This document shows positions 10,501-19,159 of a DNA stretch of 64,000 nt, one piece after another (position 1 is the stretch's first letter; each line of letters begins with the position of its first letter). The DNA lies in the NCBI GenBank assembly GCA_016710595.1, contig JADJVM010000007.1, forward strand, positions 1 to 64,000, given 5' to 3'. The notes below the pieces were generated by a model. The model saw only the letters and a program-made list of their open reading frames with translations. It was not told where the DNA came from and ran no database searches. This DNA is from Niastella sp. GTDB taxonomy: Bacteria > Bacteroidota > Bacteroidia > Chitinophagales > Chitinophagaceae. The translations under genes were made by a program, and so were the position numbers.

Positions 10501-10927
10501 TTATGTTCCTGGCATTTTGGTATAAGGGTGTTATTACAAAATTCCAGGTTGCTCCGCCATCGGTTGTTTTAGCCATACAGCCCCGATCACCTACTACGTA
10601 GGCAACGTTGGCAGAAATATAATGTACATCATATAAAGTGGATGTGGTGCGGACACCAGCAGCATTTATATATGTAAAAGGGCCGTAGGTCCAGTTCCTT
10701 CCACCATCGGTACTTTTTGCAATACCACCACTTTGGCCTACTGCAAGTACATTATTGTCATCAAAAAAATCTACATCTAAAACAGTAATACCCATTTGTT
10801 TAGGGTTACTAAATTTCCAATTTACAGTATTGTACTGCCCACTTTGGGCAAAACTGGCTGTACTAAATAAAAGAAGCAAACTGAGGATACAGAAAGCAAT
10901 CTTAAATTTTAAAATACATTTTCTCAT
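7502..10927 (-). CDS. Secreted Ycf48-like beta-propeller protein with SprB repeat and CHU_C sorting domain
   Basis: A 1141-residue secreted protein. It has a signal peptide (cleavage near SFAQ), then many Ycf48/BNR-like propeller blades with the pattern KTTDGGATWN or KSTDNGATFN over roughly residues 40-800, a SprB-type repeat near residue 850 (ATGAIAPYTYSIDG), Ig/PKD-like modules at about 900-1050, and a C-terminal gliding-motility-associated domain (NAFTPNGDGINDKW ... YNRYGSEVYSNNNY ... PDGTYYYVISY). The last domain is the recognition signal for type IX secretion. The protein is probably surface-exposed or released; its ligand is unknown. It is transcribed with PorP/SprF. The propeller resembles photosystem II assembly factors only in fold and says nothing about photosynthesis. 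Confidence 0.88.
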   Translation of the reverse strand: MRKCILKFKIAFCILSLLLLFSTASFAQSGQYNTVNWKFSNPKQMGITVLDVDFFDDNNVLAVGQSGGIAKSTDGGRNWTYGPFTYINAAGVRTTSTLYDVHYISANVAYVVGDRGCMAKTTDGGATWNFVITPLYQNARNINTCWFLNENKGYIGGQFNSPDSIPKVYVTNDGGATWDSLAAPMVNGTSRAGYINNPNVSSVLLDLDQKNKEIQRIQFINDNVGYVTGSANGLYPRVSQSANSSTCLPNPTGNLTSSAGTSALLWKISGNTITDYSLSKERLGYTGINTNTVTCTTQYNSAGVTPVGQTYRAMNILNDSTVIIMSFNNNCVVRVNTGNNDSTENVNNPGNFEKGKYQILNFPFPPTGGPNAGPSIPATQVLLASNPYHIKRAANGKLYVGSNFGRIWTSIDNGENWLEERSYPEGQNFSQFAAWALDIAPGGKFLFMGQNGAVADSIPGGALFSNYNLVAPDGSYVKFDFADCNTGIGVGGGSITRTLDGGNTWLDNNRPDFSNGVSLTGLSYPTVSKAWFTVSNGFIYKSENANASQADFIIDPMYNDVSYQMNDVAAIGNDTVYAVGYSTYTVPTANRKTSLFKSTDNGATFNTIDIAVTTASPAFTAPNLSQLAFPSRNIGYVAGTRNGVYKTTDAGATWTSINPFPALNENPVGFANRFVTYTDIMAVDDNTVFVVGNMYTNQNNRRVYKTTDGGTTWTDISGNIDQLNSGNITTVLFHDADHGYIGIGNTICKTDDGGATWILDISPTSIISQTMAFAPRIVPASVNMENRKMFFGGFGAGFGGPTAGNNIMEYGSPANVSVNSTEEIGNTNCSNANAGTITVNATGAIAPYTYSIDGTNFQTSNVFTGLAAGDYTVVIKDAYCGTLTKNVTVSFTDNLVLATTPTDTTVCSGAPVQLMATSNAATYTWSPATGLSNSTIANPVAIASGNTSYVVTAKLGSCTKTSSVNISIKQSPSVSAGPDKTIIQGDAVMLNGSGPAITTSISWTPTTSLINMNTYTPTAKPAVTTTYTLEVVNDEGCTSTDDMIVHVIPFCINPKNAFTPNGDGINDKWMVTTGDACTSQIMVKVFNRYGSEVYSNNNYQNNWDGTYKGKPIPDGTYYYVISYRLTNGDVVPAKGDVTILR

Positions 10928-11196
10928 TTTTTAAAAAATTTAATTTGGTAATAAAACATGCTTTTTTAGATATTGATAAAGCGGGATCTATCTCTTTTTA
11001 GAGAAATTAAAAGTAGTTCTAATGGTATTCCAATTTCTAAGCATTTCTACTTAATTTTTAAATTGAGCATAAACACTCATTTATTGAAATTGGCCTTAAT
11101 TATTTGTGTTTTTATGAGCTTTCCTACTTTAAATGGGCTAATTTGTATTTGATTTTAAAATACCGTTTTGAAATTAAACAGACCATTTCTTAATTT
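10928..11196. other. Divergent intergenic region between two secreted-protein genes
   Basis: AT-rich stretch of 269 bases between two start codons on opposite strands, so it should hold both promoters. I see no clear TAnnTTTG box, only near-matches such as CTAATTTGTA at about 11139. A partial dyad CTCTTTTTAGAGA lies near 10992-11005. No small gene is evident. Confidence 0.5.
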
Positions 11197-14100
11197 ATGA
11201 AAAAAACATTTCTTTTATTGTTGCTTATTGTTTGTTACAAAACAATGTTGGCGCAAGATAAAAGCAATCGGGGAACAGAGTTTTGGCTGGCTTATGGATA
11301 CGATTATACCTTTACAAACGAGCCACCCATCAACTCCCAGGAAATGGCCATATATATTAGTACCGAGTTAGCTGCCACAGTTACCGTAACTATTACCAAT
11401 ACCGGCTATACTCAAACATTAAATATCCCTGCAAATACCGTTAATGCCAGTATCCTTATTCCCAAATCGGGGCCTAACGATGCACGAACGCTTACGGATG
11501 GTTTACAAAACAAGGGGATCCATATTGTAAGTGATGTACCGGTTGCAGTGTATTCTCATGTATATGCCAACCAGGTTTCAGGAGCCACCATGCTCATGCC
11601 TGTAGAAACTTATGGATACATTTATCATTCAATAAACTATTATCAAACTACTTCTCAAAGCAGCCCGGGTGATTGGTATTCCTGGTTTTATGCCATTGCT
11701 TCAGAAGATAATACCCGGCTGGAAATCACTCCCTCTGATACCACTAAAAATGGTTGGTTACCCGGCCAGACTTATATCATAAATTTAAATAAAGGAGAAT
11801 CTTTTCATGTGTTTGGTAAGGCCATTTTTAATGGAAATCCGGCTGACGCAAGTAAAGATATGACCGGTAGTAAAATTGTATCCGTACCGGGAGCTGATGG
11901 CAATTGCCACCCGGTAGCAGTATTTTCAGGGTCCAGTGGTATTCGTTTATGCCGTGGCGATGGGGGCGAGTTTATGCAACAACAGGTTTTTCCGCAACAA
12001 GCCTGGGGAACCCGTTATTTAACCTATCATACCATCAATAATGCTACTACAAATATTCTGGAAACCAATAGAAATTATTATCGGATTTGTGTAGCAGACC
12101 CTACTACGGTTGTAAGAAAAAATGGTGTGGTAATGACCGGACTTATTAAAAACTTTTTTTACGAATACATGGATTCTACCGGTGGTGATTATATACAAGC
12201 TGACAAACCCATTTTGGTATCGCAGTACATGGTAAATAAAAACCAATGCTGGAATTATCCAACCACCAGTCCTGCCCCTCCTTCTTATGGGGATCCGGAA
12301 ATGTTTTATATCAGCCCTATTGAACAAGGACAAAAACATGTACTATTTTATACCAGCAGAAAATCAACCATTGATTATGTGTATGCAAATATACATTTAC
12401 CCACCGCTGCTGTACCATCATTAAGGGTTGATGGAAATATTGTGCCGGCTGCTCAAATAATTCCACATCCAAACTATCCATCTTATTCCGTTGCGCTCGT
12501 AAGATTCCCAGGGCCTGGAGCCCAGCATTGGATTAGCAGTGATTCTGCATTTACATCTACCGTTTATGGTTTAGGTAATTTTGAAAGTTATGGGTATAAT
12601 GTAGGCACACTTATCAACAATTTAAATAATTACAGCGCTATACAAAATAGTTTAAACAGCAATGGGCAAACAGATACTTTTACTTGCCCTAAAAGCCCGG
12701 TTCGGTTATTGGTAAAATTGGCTTACCCCGCTTTATCCATTCATTGGAAATTAAGCCAGCTTACCGGTGTTACGCCAAATACTGATTCCATAATGAATGT
12801 ACCCGTTCCGCTTTACACCGAATTAATTAATGGCAGAACTTATTATGTTTATTCCCTGCAACAAGATTTTATTTTTAATAATGCAGGCACTTATTATTTG
12901 CCTGTAAGCTATACGGCAGCAGTTATTCAAAATTGCAACCAAACAGAACAAGCTACCGTAAAAATAGTTGTGAAACCCGGTCCCATAGCCGATTTTACAA
13001 CACAAACGCCATTGTGCCTGCAAGACAGTGTAAGATTTACTGGAACTTCTATCATAACGGGTTTTAATATTGCAAACTATACTTATACTTTTGAGGACAA
13101 CAGTACCATCAACACCCAAAATGCAGTAAAGAAATTTACATCTTCGGGTAATCATGTTGTGCAATACAAAATAACTGCTGATAATGGTTGCATTGCAGAT
13201 ACCAGCAAAACAATTGTAATACAAGATGCACCTATCGCAAGATTTGGTGTGGATACTGGTATTTGTATTGGTGATTCTGTTTATATTACAGATACTTCTT
13301 TTATTACAAATGGTTCTGTTACACAATGGGATTGGCATTTTGGTGATGGTAATTCAAGTGTGAATAATAATGGAACTCCTTTTTATCACACTTATACAAG
13401 TGCTGGAACTTTCACTGTAAGTTTAATAGTAACTGCTGCAAACGGTTGCCAAAGCGATACACTAAAAAGAACCGTTACTGTATCATCCAAGCCTATTGCA
13501 AAATTTGGGTTTGATAAAAATGTTTGCCTGGGGCAGTCTATTAACTTTAGCGATAGTTCTACTTATGCAACTGGTGTAATTACAGAATGGCATTGGGATT
13601 TTGGAAATGGTTTTACAGAAGTACGTACCGATGCTTTACCTTTTAATTATACTTATCCCACTGCAGGAACTTTTACTGTTACATTAAAAACCAAAGCATC
13701 AGGCGGATGTTTAAGCAATGCCTTTAGTTTAGCCGTTGTAGTGGCGAATAAACCTGTAGCAGATTTTAACTATACCGGTACATCCTGCGTGGACAGTACT
13801 TATCACTTTACATCTTCCATTGCTTATGATGTAAATACGCCTATAAATTGGTATTGGAATTTTGGTGATGGACAACAAACAAATATCAATACCGCCAATA
13901 CGGTTTCTCATGCTTACAGCAATGCTGCAACCAATATTACGATACGCCATGCTGTTGCAATAGGAGGATGTAAAAGCGACACGGTTGATAAAGTGATACC
14001 CGTTATTTATAACAATCCCAATGCGGCTTTCAATGTAAATAAAAATATATTTTGCGAGAATGAATTTGTTCAATTTTCAGCAACTGGAAGTCCGGATATT

Positions 14101-14778
14101 ACATTGTGGAACTGGAGCTTTGGCGATGGAGCAGGAAATCAAACCCCTCCTTTTAACAGGGCATATACGAATGCTGGAAATTATACACCAATTGTAACTG
14201 TGGAAAATGCAGGTGGTTGCCGGCAAATTATTACGGGAACTCCTATCAATATTATTGCTAAGCCGCCCATTGATGCCGGCCCTCCCATTTTCTTACAAAT
14301 AGGTGGTAGCAAAACTATTGAAGCAAGTATTGCCAATGCAAATCAGTATGATTTTTTATGGACACCAGGCACGGCACTAAGCAATACCACTGTTTTAAAT
14401 CCCGTTACATCTGCCACCCAGGATATTTTATATTTTATTACTGCAACGCATAAAACAAGCGGGTGCGCTGCAACAGATAGTGTTTTAGTAAAAGTAGTTA
14501 CAGATGTTTATATCCCTACAGCATTTACGCCCAACAACGATCATAAGAATGATGAATTTAAAGTATTGGGATCAGAGCTAATAGAGCAAATGGATTTTAA
14601 AATTTATAACCGTTATGGCCAACTTGTTTTTGAAACAAAAGACAAAAGCAAAGGATGGAATGGCAGGTTGGGGGGCGTACAAGCTCCTTTGGGTGCCTAT
14701 ATTTATATATTGAGTTATAAGAAATATAATACCGATAAAACAGTATTTGTAAAAAATAGTTTTGTTTTGCTACGATAA
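11197..14778 (+). CDS. Secreted IgGFc-binding-like / PKD-repeat protein with CHU_C sorting domain
   Basis: A 1193-residue secreted protein. The signal peptide ends near MLAQ, then GTEFWLAYGYDYTF opens an IgGFc-binding-like N-terminal region (to about residue 420). It is followed by several PKD-like domains with the motif WDWHFGDGNSSVN / WHWDFGNGFTE / WYWNFGDGQQ / WNWSFGDGAG (about residues 590-1030), and a C-terminal CHU_C domain (AFTPNNDHKNDEFKV, IYNRYGQLVFETKD, APLGAYIYILSYKKY) for type IX export. Family members are large surface or released proteins, often thought to be adhesins. It is divergent from the Ycf48 protein and has no PorP/SprF of its own in the window, so it may use a shared one. 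The substrate is unknown. Confidence 0.88.
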   Translation: MKKTFLLLLLIVCYKTMLAQDKSNRGTEFWLAYGYDYTFTNEPPINSQEMAIYISTELAATVTVTITNTGYTQTLNIPANTVNASILIPKSGPNDARTLTDGLQNKGIHIVSDVPVAVYSHVYANQVSGATMLMPVETYGYIYHSINYYQTTSQSSPGDWYSWFYAIASEDNTRLEITPSDTTKNGWLPGQTYIINLNKGESFHVFGKAIFNGNPADASKDMTGSKIVSVPGADGNCHPVAVFSGSSGIRLCRGDGGEFMQQQVFPQQAWGTRYLTYHTINNATTNILETNRNYYRICVADPTTVVRKNGVVMTGLIKNFFYEYMDSTGGDYIQADKPILVSQYMVNKNQCWNYPTTSPAPPSYGDPEMFYISPIEQGQKHVLFYTSRKSTIDYVYANIHLPTAAVPSLRVDGNIVPAAQIIPHPNYPSYSVALVRFPGPGAQHWISSDSAFTSTVYGLGNFESYGYNVGTLINNLNNYSAIQNSLNSNGQTDTFTCPKSPVRLLVKLAYPALSIHWKLSQLTGVTPNTDSIMNVPVPLYTELINGRTYYVYSLQQDFIFNNAGTYYLPVSYTAAVIQNCNQTEQATVKIVVKPGPIADFTTQTPLCLQDSVRFTGTSIITGFNIANYTYTFEDNSTINTQNAVKKFTSSGNHVVQYKITADNGCIADTSKTIVIQDAPIARFGVDTGICIGDSVYITDTSFITNGSVTQWDWHFGDGNSSVNNNGTPFYHTYTSAGTFTVSLIVTAANGCQSDTLKRTVTVSSKPIAKFGFDKNVCLGQSINFSDSSTYATGVITEWHWDFGNGFTEVRTDALPFNYTYPTAGTFTVTLKTKASGGCLSNAFSLAVVVANKPVADFNYTGTSCVDSTYHFTSSIAYDVNTPINWYWNFGDGQQTNINTANTVSHAYSNAATNITIRHAVAIGGCKSDTVDKVIPVIYNNPNAAFNVNKNIFCENEFVQFSATGSPDITLWNWSFGDGAGNQTPPFNRAYTNAGNYTPIVTVENAGGCRQIITGTPINIIAKPPIDAGPPIFLQIGGSKTIEASIANANQYDFLWTPGTALSNTTVLNPVTSATQDILYFITATHKTSGCAATDSVLVKVVTDVYIPTAFTPNNDHKNDEFKVLGSELIEQMDFKIYNRYGQLVFETKDKSKGWNGRLGGVQAPLGAYIYILSYKKYNTDKTVFVKNSFVLLR

Positions 14779-14809
14779 ATAACAATAAAGTGCAATACTG
14801 GCTTTGCAA

Positions 14810-14817
14810 TAACTTTG
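14810..14817 (+). promoter_or_regulatory. Bacteroidota -7 box (TAACTTTG)
   Basis: An exact match to TAnnTTTG, 19 bases before the DUF6728 start codon. Confidence 0.55.
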
Positions 14818-14836
14818 CAAAATAAAATTTAAATGC

Positions 14837-15001
14837 ATGGGCATACTACGTCAAATAGCAGAATACTTATATCTTAAAAAGAGGGATCCGAAAGAAGAAC
14901 CTACACAGTGGATGAAATATATGCATGGAATTAACCGCATTTCAATTTTCTTATTCATACTTGCCATGATCATCCTTGCCATTAAATTGATGATGCGCTA
15001 A
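14837..15001 (+). CDS. DUF6728 family small membrane protein
   Basis: A 54-residue protein starting MGILRQIAEYLYLKKRDP and continuing TQWMKYMHGINRISIF, with one C-terminal transmembrane helix (about residues 33-51) and the end LMMR. I recognise this as the DUF6728 family, a short protein found across Bacteroidota; its function is unknown. A good -7 box precedes it and its stop codon overlaps the lpxB stop on the other strand by 4 bases. Its short length makes it easy to miss in gene calling. Confidence 0.8.
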   Translation: MGILRQIAEYLYLKKRDPKEEPTQWMKYMHGINRISIFLFILAMIILAIKLMMR

Positions 15002-16116
15002 CGCTTCACTTCATCATAAATAATTTTTGCAGCTTGTGTTGAAGCATGGCCAGTTTCGCCTAATAATCTTTTAAGCTTTCTATAGTCGTCCTGGATGGAC
15101 GCTTTTTTATTTTCATTGTGTAATATAAGGTCAAGCTCACGTGCTACATTAGCTACATTAAAATCATGCTGAATGAGTTCTTTTACCACTTCCTTATCCA
15201 TAATTAAATTTACCAGACCGATGTATTTTATTTTTACCAGCCTTTTTGCAATTTGGTACGAAATTGAATTGCCTTTATAACAAATTACCTGGGGCACAAA
15301 AAACAAAGCGGTTTCTAAGGTAGCGGTGCCACTGGTTACTAAAGCTGCTTTTGCTTTGTATAATAACGAATATGTTTTACCAGTAATGGCGTACACATTT
15401 TTGTAGGAAGATAGCATCGTTGTATAAAAATCATCTTCAATGCCGGGTGCTTTTGCTACTACAAAACTATATTCAGGAAAATGACTGCTTACCTGTAGCA
15501 TGATCGGAAGCTTTTTTAATATTTCCTGTTTACGGCTTCCCGGTAATAAGGCAATGGTTCCTTTATTATTTTGGTAAAGCGGTATTTCTGAATCGTCTGC
15601 ATGATCTATAAAAGCATCTACTTCTTCTACCAATGGGTGCCCCACATAGCTTACCGGGTAATTCCATTTTTGATAAAATTCTTTTTCAAAAGGGAGTATT
15701 ACAATCATTTTATCTACCGAGTCTTTTATTTGCTTTACCCGGCTTTCTTTCCATGCCCATACCTGGGGAGAAATATAATACACCACTTTAAGTCCCTGGG
15801 ATTTTGCCCATTCAGCAATCCGAAGGTTGAACCCCGGGTAATCAATTAACACCAGGGCATCCGGTTTGTATTTCAAAATGTCTTTTTTGCAAAATGAAAT
15901 ATTCTGTAAAATGGTATAAAGGTTTTTTAATACTTCCACAAAACCCATAAACGCAAGGTCTTTGTAATGCCTTACCAGGGTAGCCCCTGCTGCCTGCATT
16001 TTATCACCTCCCCAAGCCCTTATATCAACCATAGGGTCTATTTTATGCAAGGCTGTAATTAAATTGCTTCCATGTAAATCGCCACTCGCTTCACCGGCAA
16101 TAATATAATATTTCAT
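14998..16116 (-). CDS. lpxB: Lipid-A-disaccharide synthase
   Basis: GT19 glycosyltransferase that joins UDP-2,3-diacylglucosamine and lipid X to form the lipid A disaccharide at the inner membrane. Its 372 residues match the family. The opening YYIIAGEASGDLHG is diagnostic; ISPQVWAWKESRVKQIK and LPFEKEFYQKW form the central signature, and TSGTATLETALF lies in the donor-binding half. It shows that the organism makes lipid A. The gene stands alone, convergent with DUF6728. Confidence 0.95.
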   Translation of the reverse strand: MKYYIIAGEASGDLHGSNLITALHKIDPMVDIRAWGGDKMQAAGATLVRHYKDLAFMGFVEVLKNLYTILQNISFCKKDILKYKPDALVLIDYPGFNLRIAEWAKSQGLKVVYYISPQVWAWKESRVKQIKDSVDKMIVILPFEKEFYQKWNYPVSYVGHPLVEEVDAFIDHADDSEIPLYQNNKGTIALLPGSRKQEILKKLPIMLQVSSHFPEYSFVVAKAPGIEDDFYTTMLSSYKNVYAITGKTYSLLYKAKAALVTSGTATLETALFFVPQVICYKGNSISYQIAKRLVKIKYIGLVNLIMDKEVVKELIQHDFNVANVARELDLILHNENKKASIQDDYRKLKRLLGETGHASTQAAKIIYDEVKR

Positions 16117-16157
16117 ATCAGGAATATTGTATCAAAATTATTTAAAATCGAATGCTT

Positions 16158-16895
16158 TTAATGAATCAATTTTATGCTGCTAAGTTTTTTTAGAGTATTA
16201 AAAGACAGGTTCATTAATTCATAAGTTTTAGCATTGGGTAAATAATAATGCCACCATTCCGTATCCAAAGCAATGAATCCATATTTTTCCATAATTGTTT
16301 TTAAAAGAGCCCTGTTTTGTAGAATAGTGGGATTTAGATTTTTAAAATTATGGTGTGCGGTATCCGTAAAATTATCAAAATCAGTGCCCATATTCAATTC
16401 CATCAAATTATTTGAATGCACGATGGTAAGGTCTATGGCAATGCCCCGGTTATGCCCACTGCCAAATTTAGGGTCGGCTGCATAACGGCTATCTTTAACG
16501 GGTTCCCACATTTTAACAGTTACATGGTATGGCCGGTAAGCATCAAATATTTTAAGAGACAATCCCTTTTGTTTCAATTCATTTTGTATTAATAAAAGTA
16601 TTTGGGCAGCAGCCAAACGTACATACGTGGTTTTTAATAAAGGGTAAAGCCGGGTATGCATGAAATTATTTTCAGTGCTATACCTCAAATCAATTTGAAT
16701 GCCTGGTATATATTGTTTGATGTCAACCATTCTTTTAAGCGAATCTGCTGCCACACTTTGCTTATATTCTTTTTTGGTTTTAATTACCAATAAACCATAC
16801 TCATTAGGCTGTGCCTGCAAAGTTTCATAATTAAATAAACAAAGAATGAACCAGGTAATGATGAATGATAAAAAAGAATTATTATTGTTTTCCAT
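16158..16895 (-). CDS. M15 family D-alanyl-D-alanine dipeptidase (VanX/DdpX type)
   Basis: A 245-residue exported zinc peptidase that splits D-Ala-D-Ala. There is an N-terminal signal segment (to about LQAQ), then IQIDLRYSTENNFMHTRLY, the substrate residues in FDAYRPYHVTVKMW, the zinc ligands in GSGHNRGIAIDLTI (His, Asp) and WWHYYL (His). In Gram-negative bacteria such enzymes usually serve cell-wall recycling or use of D-Ala-D-Ala as food. No vanA/vanH-type genes lie nearby, so a resistance role is not supported. The gene diverges from the L,D-transpeptidase gene, and the two 5' ends lie within 40 bases of each other. Confidence 0.88.
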   Translation of the reverse strand: MENNNNSFLSFIITWFILCLFNYETLQAQPNEYGLLVIKTKKEYKQSVAADSLKRMVDIKQYIPGIQIDLRYSTENNFMHTRLYPLLKTTYVRLAAAQILLLIQNELKQKGLSLKIFDAYRPYHVTVKMWEPVKDSRYAADPKFGSGHNRGIAIDLTIVHSNNLMELNMGTDFDNFTDTAHHNFKNLNPTILQNRALLKTIMEKYGFIALDTEWWHYYLPNAKTYELMNLSFNTLKKLSSIKLIH

Positions 16896-16932
16896 AACTT
16901 GTGTAATTTACAAGATAAGGCATCTCCTCCAA

Positions 16933-18612
16933 ATGAAAATTTTCTGTTCCATACTATTATTATGCTTTTTTTCTTCCCTGTTTTTTGTGTGTTGTAAATC
17001 CGGAAAGAAAAAAGCTGGCGAAAGCCAATTGGTAAAAAATAAAGCTCAAATGGATGGGTATGTACAAAAAAATATTGAAGATTTTCTAACCCATACCAGT
17101 GAAAATAAAATTGATGATTCTACGCTCCTCCCTTTTTTACCGGTAACCAAAGCCTTCTATACCTCAAATAATTACAAACCGGTATGGAGCAGTAAAGAAC
17201 AATGGGACAAAGCAGCCCTTTCTTTTTTAAATTATTTAGATACTTGTATTTATGATGGCTTGTTTAAAGAAGATTATCAGTATGGTTTATTAAAGAAATA
17301 CTACAGCAGTTTACAGGAAAATAATGATAAACGAAAAGATGCAGTTTTATGGGCAAAAGCAGATTGCTTATTTAGTAATTCTTTTTTTAATGTTTTGCAG
17401 GATATTCGCCAGGGCAGGTTACAAAAAGATAGTGCCGGCCTGCAATATGATAGCAGTGAACAAAATAATTTTTTTATACCTGCTTTACAAAGCTTTTTAA
17501 AAGAAAATTCACTTACCCAGCTAATTACCCGGTGGCAGCCTAAGCATCGGGATTTTCTTTTATTAAAAAGAAACTTACATTCATTTATTGATAGTATGGA
17601 TACCCAGGATTATACTTATTTGCAATATCCATATAAAGATTCTACCGCATTTATGAAGTTACTGAAGAAGAGAATGGCAGAAAGCGGGGTTTCAGTACAA
17701 CAACATCTTCCGGATACTTTACAACTACGTTTAATGATTAAAGCTTATCAGCAAAAAAGAGGAATGAAAACAGATGGTAAATTATCATCCGGTTTAGTAA
17801 AGAAATTAAACGATAACGACCGGGAAAAATTAATTCGTATTGCCATTACATTAGATCGTTTTAAATCTTTGCCCGCATCGCTGCCTGAAAAATATATTTG
17901 GGTAAATATCCCTTCGTATCAATTACAACTCATCAGTAATGATTCTGTAAAATTAGTGTCTAAAGTAATTGTGGGTAAACCGGGAACCCCTACACCGGAA
18001 TTAACCGGGAAAATAAATAACCTGGTTACCTATCCTACCTGGACGGTACCGGTAAGCATCATAAAAAAAGATTTGCTTCCCGGTTTAAAACGGAATCCCG
18101 GCTATTTGACCAAAAAAGGGTTGGCGCTTTATACATATTCTGGAGAACCGGTAGATCCATATCATATTGATTGGAATAAATACAGTAAAGGAATTCCGTT
18201 TAAAGTACAACAAGGAAGTGGAGATGCCAATGCCCTTGGTGTCTTAAAATTCAATTTTAATAATCCTTATGATGTTTACCTGCATGATACCAATCAACGA
18301 TATTTATTTAAAAGATCAGATCGCAGCCTAAGCCATGGATGTGTAAGGGTAGAATCCTGGAAAGACTTAGCATATTATATAGCCCGAAATGATAGTATGT
18401 TATATCCTAAAAAAGATACACTGAGATATACTACAGATTCTATTGATAACTGGATAAACCGGAAAGAAATGCATAAAATTTATATAAAAAATAGCTTTCC
18501 TGTATATATCCGGTACTTTACCTGCATTCCAAATGACAAAAAAATCATTTTTTTTGACGATATTTATAATAATGACAAAGCGTTAAGAAACCATTTTTTC
18601 ACAAAAAAATGA
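16933..18612 (+). CDS. L,D-transpeptidase, YcbB/LdtD type lipoprotein
   Basis: Periplasmic enzyme that makes 3-3 cross-links in peptidoglycan or attaches proteins to it. I start it at ATG 16933 because this gives a signal peptide with a lipobox-like SLFFVCC; an upstream frame reaches 16846 but would bury the signal. The order is a scaffold domain (about 40-270), a short peptidoglycan-binding helix region (LMIKAYQQKRGMKTDGKLS), then the YkuD catalytic domain with TYPTWTVP and the active-site SHGCVRVESWKDLA. The length of about 560 residues fits the YcbB subgroup. RlpA follows almost at once, so the two may be transcribed together. Confidence 0.9.
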   Translation: MKIFCSILLLCFFSSLFFVCCKSGKKKAGESQLVKNKAQMDGYVQKNIEDFLTHTSENKIDDSTLLPFLPVTKAFYTSNNYKPVWSSKEQWDKAALSFLNYLDTCIYDGLFKEDYQYGLLKKYYSSLQENNDKRKDAVLWAKADCLFSNSFFNVLQDIRQGRLQKDSAGLQYDSSEQNNFFIPALQSFLKENSLTQLITRWQPKHRDFLLLKRNLHSFIDSMDTQDYTYLQYPYKDSTAFMKLLKKRMAESGVSVQQHLPDTLQLRLMIKAYQQKRGMKTDGKLSSGLVKKLNDNDREKLIRIAITLDRFKSLPASLPEKYIWVNIPSYQLQLISNDSVKLVSKVIVGKPGTPTPELTGKINNLVTYPTWTVPVSIIKKDLLPGLKRNPGYLTKKGLALYTYSGEPVDPYHIDWNKYSKGIPFKVQQGSGDANALGVLKFNFNNPYDVYLHDTNQRYLFKRSDRSLSHGCVRVESWKDLAYYIARNDSMLYPKKDTLRYTTDSIDNWINRKEMHKIYIKNSFPVYIRYFTCIPNDKKIIFFDDIYNNDKALRNHFFTKK

Positions 18613-18634
18613 TTTGTTCACTTTAATTCAATCA

Positions 18635-19048
18635 ATGACAGGATATCGTATTTTCTTTATTTTACTTTTTTTAGCCTTCTCCTTTACCGGCCAGGCGCAA
18701 ACAGGTAAATCTAAAATGGCCAAATCTAAGACTACTATCTTATATGGACAGGCCAGTTTTTATGCAAATAAATTTCATGGACGACGCACTGCCAGCGGCG
18801 AAACTTTTGATCAGAAAAAGTTTACAGCAGCTTGTAATTCATTACCATTAGGTACCTGGATAAAAGTAACCAACCTTAAAAATAAAAAAGTTATTTACGT
18901 AAAAGTAAACGACAGGTTGCATCCCAAAACCCGGAGATTACTTGACCTTACCCGGGCTGCTGCCCAAAAATTAGGATATATCAAAGCAGGGCTTACCCGG
19001 GTAAAAATTGAAGTTTTGGGTAAAACGAGGCCTATTCATACAACTTAA
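18635..19048 (+). CDS. rlpA: RlpA-like double-psi beta-barrel protein
   Basis: Short RlpA family protein of 137 residues. A signal peptide (FTGQAQ) is followed by a single double-psi beta-barrel: YGQASFYANKFHGRRTASGE, AACNSLPLGTWIKVTNL, VNDRLHPKTRRLLDLTRAAA. RlpA proteins bind or cut glycan strands lacking stem peptides; the Asp of VNDR is in the expected place. There is no SPOR domain, unlike E. coli RlpA. ATG 18635 is preferred over the upstream TTG because it starts the signal peptide. It lies 22 bases behind the L,D-transpeptidase. Confidence 0.85.
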   Translation: MTGYRIFFILLFLAFSFTGQAQTGKSKMAKSKTTILYGQASFYANKFHGRRTASGETFDQKKFTAACNSLPLGTWIKVTNLKNKKVIYVKVNDRLHPKTRRLLDLTRAAAQKLGYIKAGLTRVKIEVLGKTRPIHTT

Positions 19049-19125
19049 AGTATAGGTTCCATCCAATTTTTAAAAAATAGGTGTACTAAAACTGATATAT
19101 TTTTCCTCAATTCAAACTAAGCCGT

Positions 19126-19133
19126 TATTTTTG
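19126..19133 (+). promoter_or_regulatory. Bacteroidota -7 box (TATTTTTG)
   Basis: A match to TAnnTTTG, 26 bases upstream of the OmpA-family start codon. Confidence 0.5.
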
Positions 19134-19159
19134 CTACGTTTACTGTAAACTAATTATTT

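Noticed and set aside
7502..10927. Photosystem II assembly factor
   Set aside because: The Ycf48 similarity is a propeller fold in a secreted type IX cargo protein; there are no photosynthesis genes.
12823..13338. Minus-strand gene of 171 codons inside the PKD protein
   Set aside because: Shadow frame: Cys/Ile-rich composition, antisense to a well-supported coding region.
16158..16895. Vancomycin resistance (vanX)
   Set aside because: There are no vanA, vanH or two-component genes nearby; a wall-recycling dipeptidase is the simpler reading.
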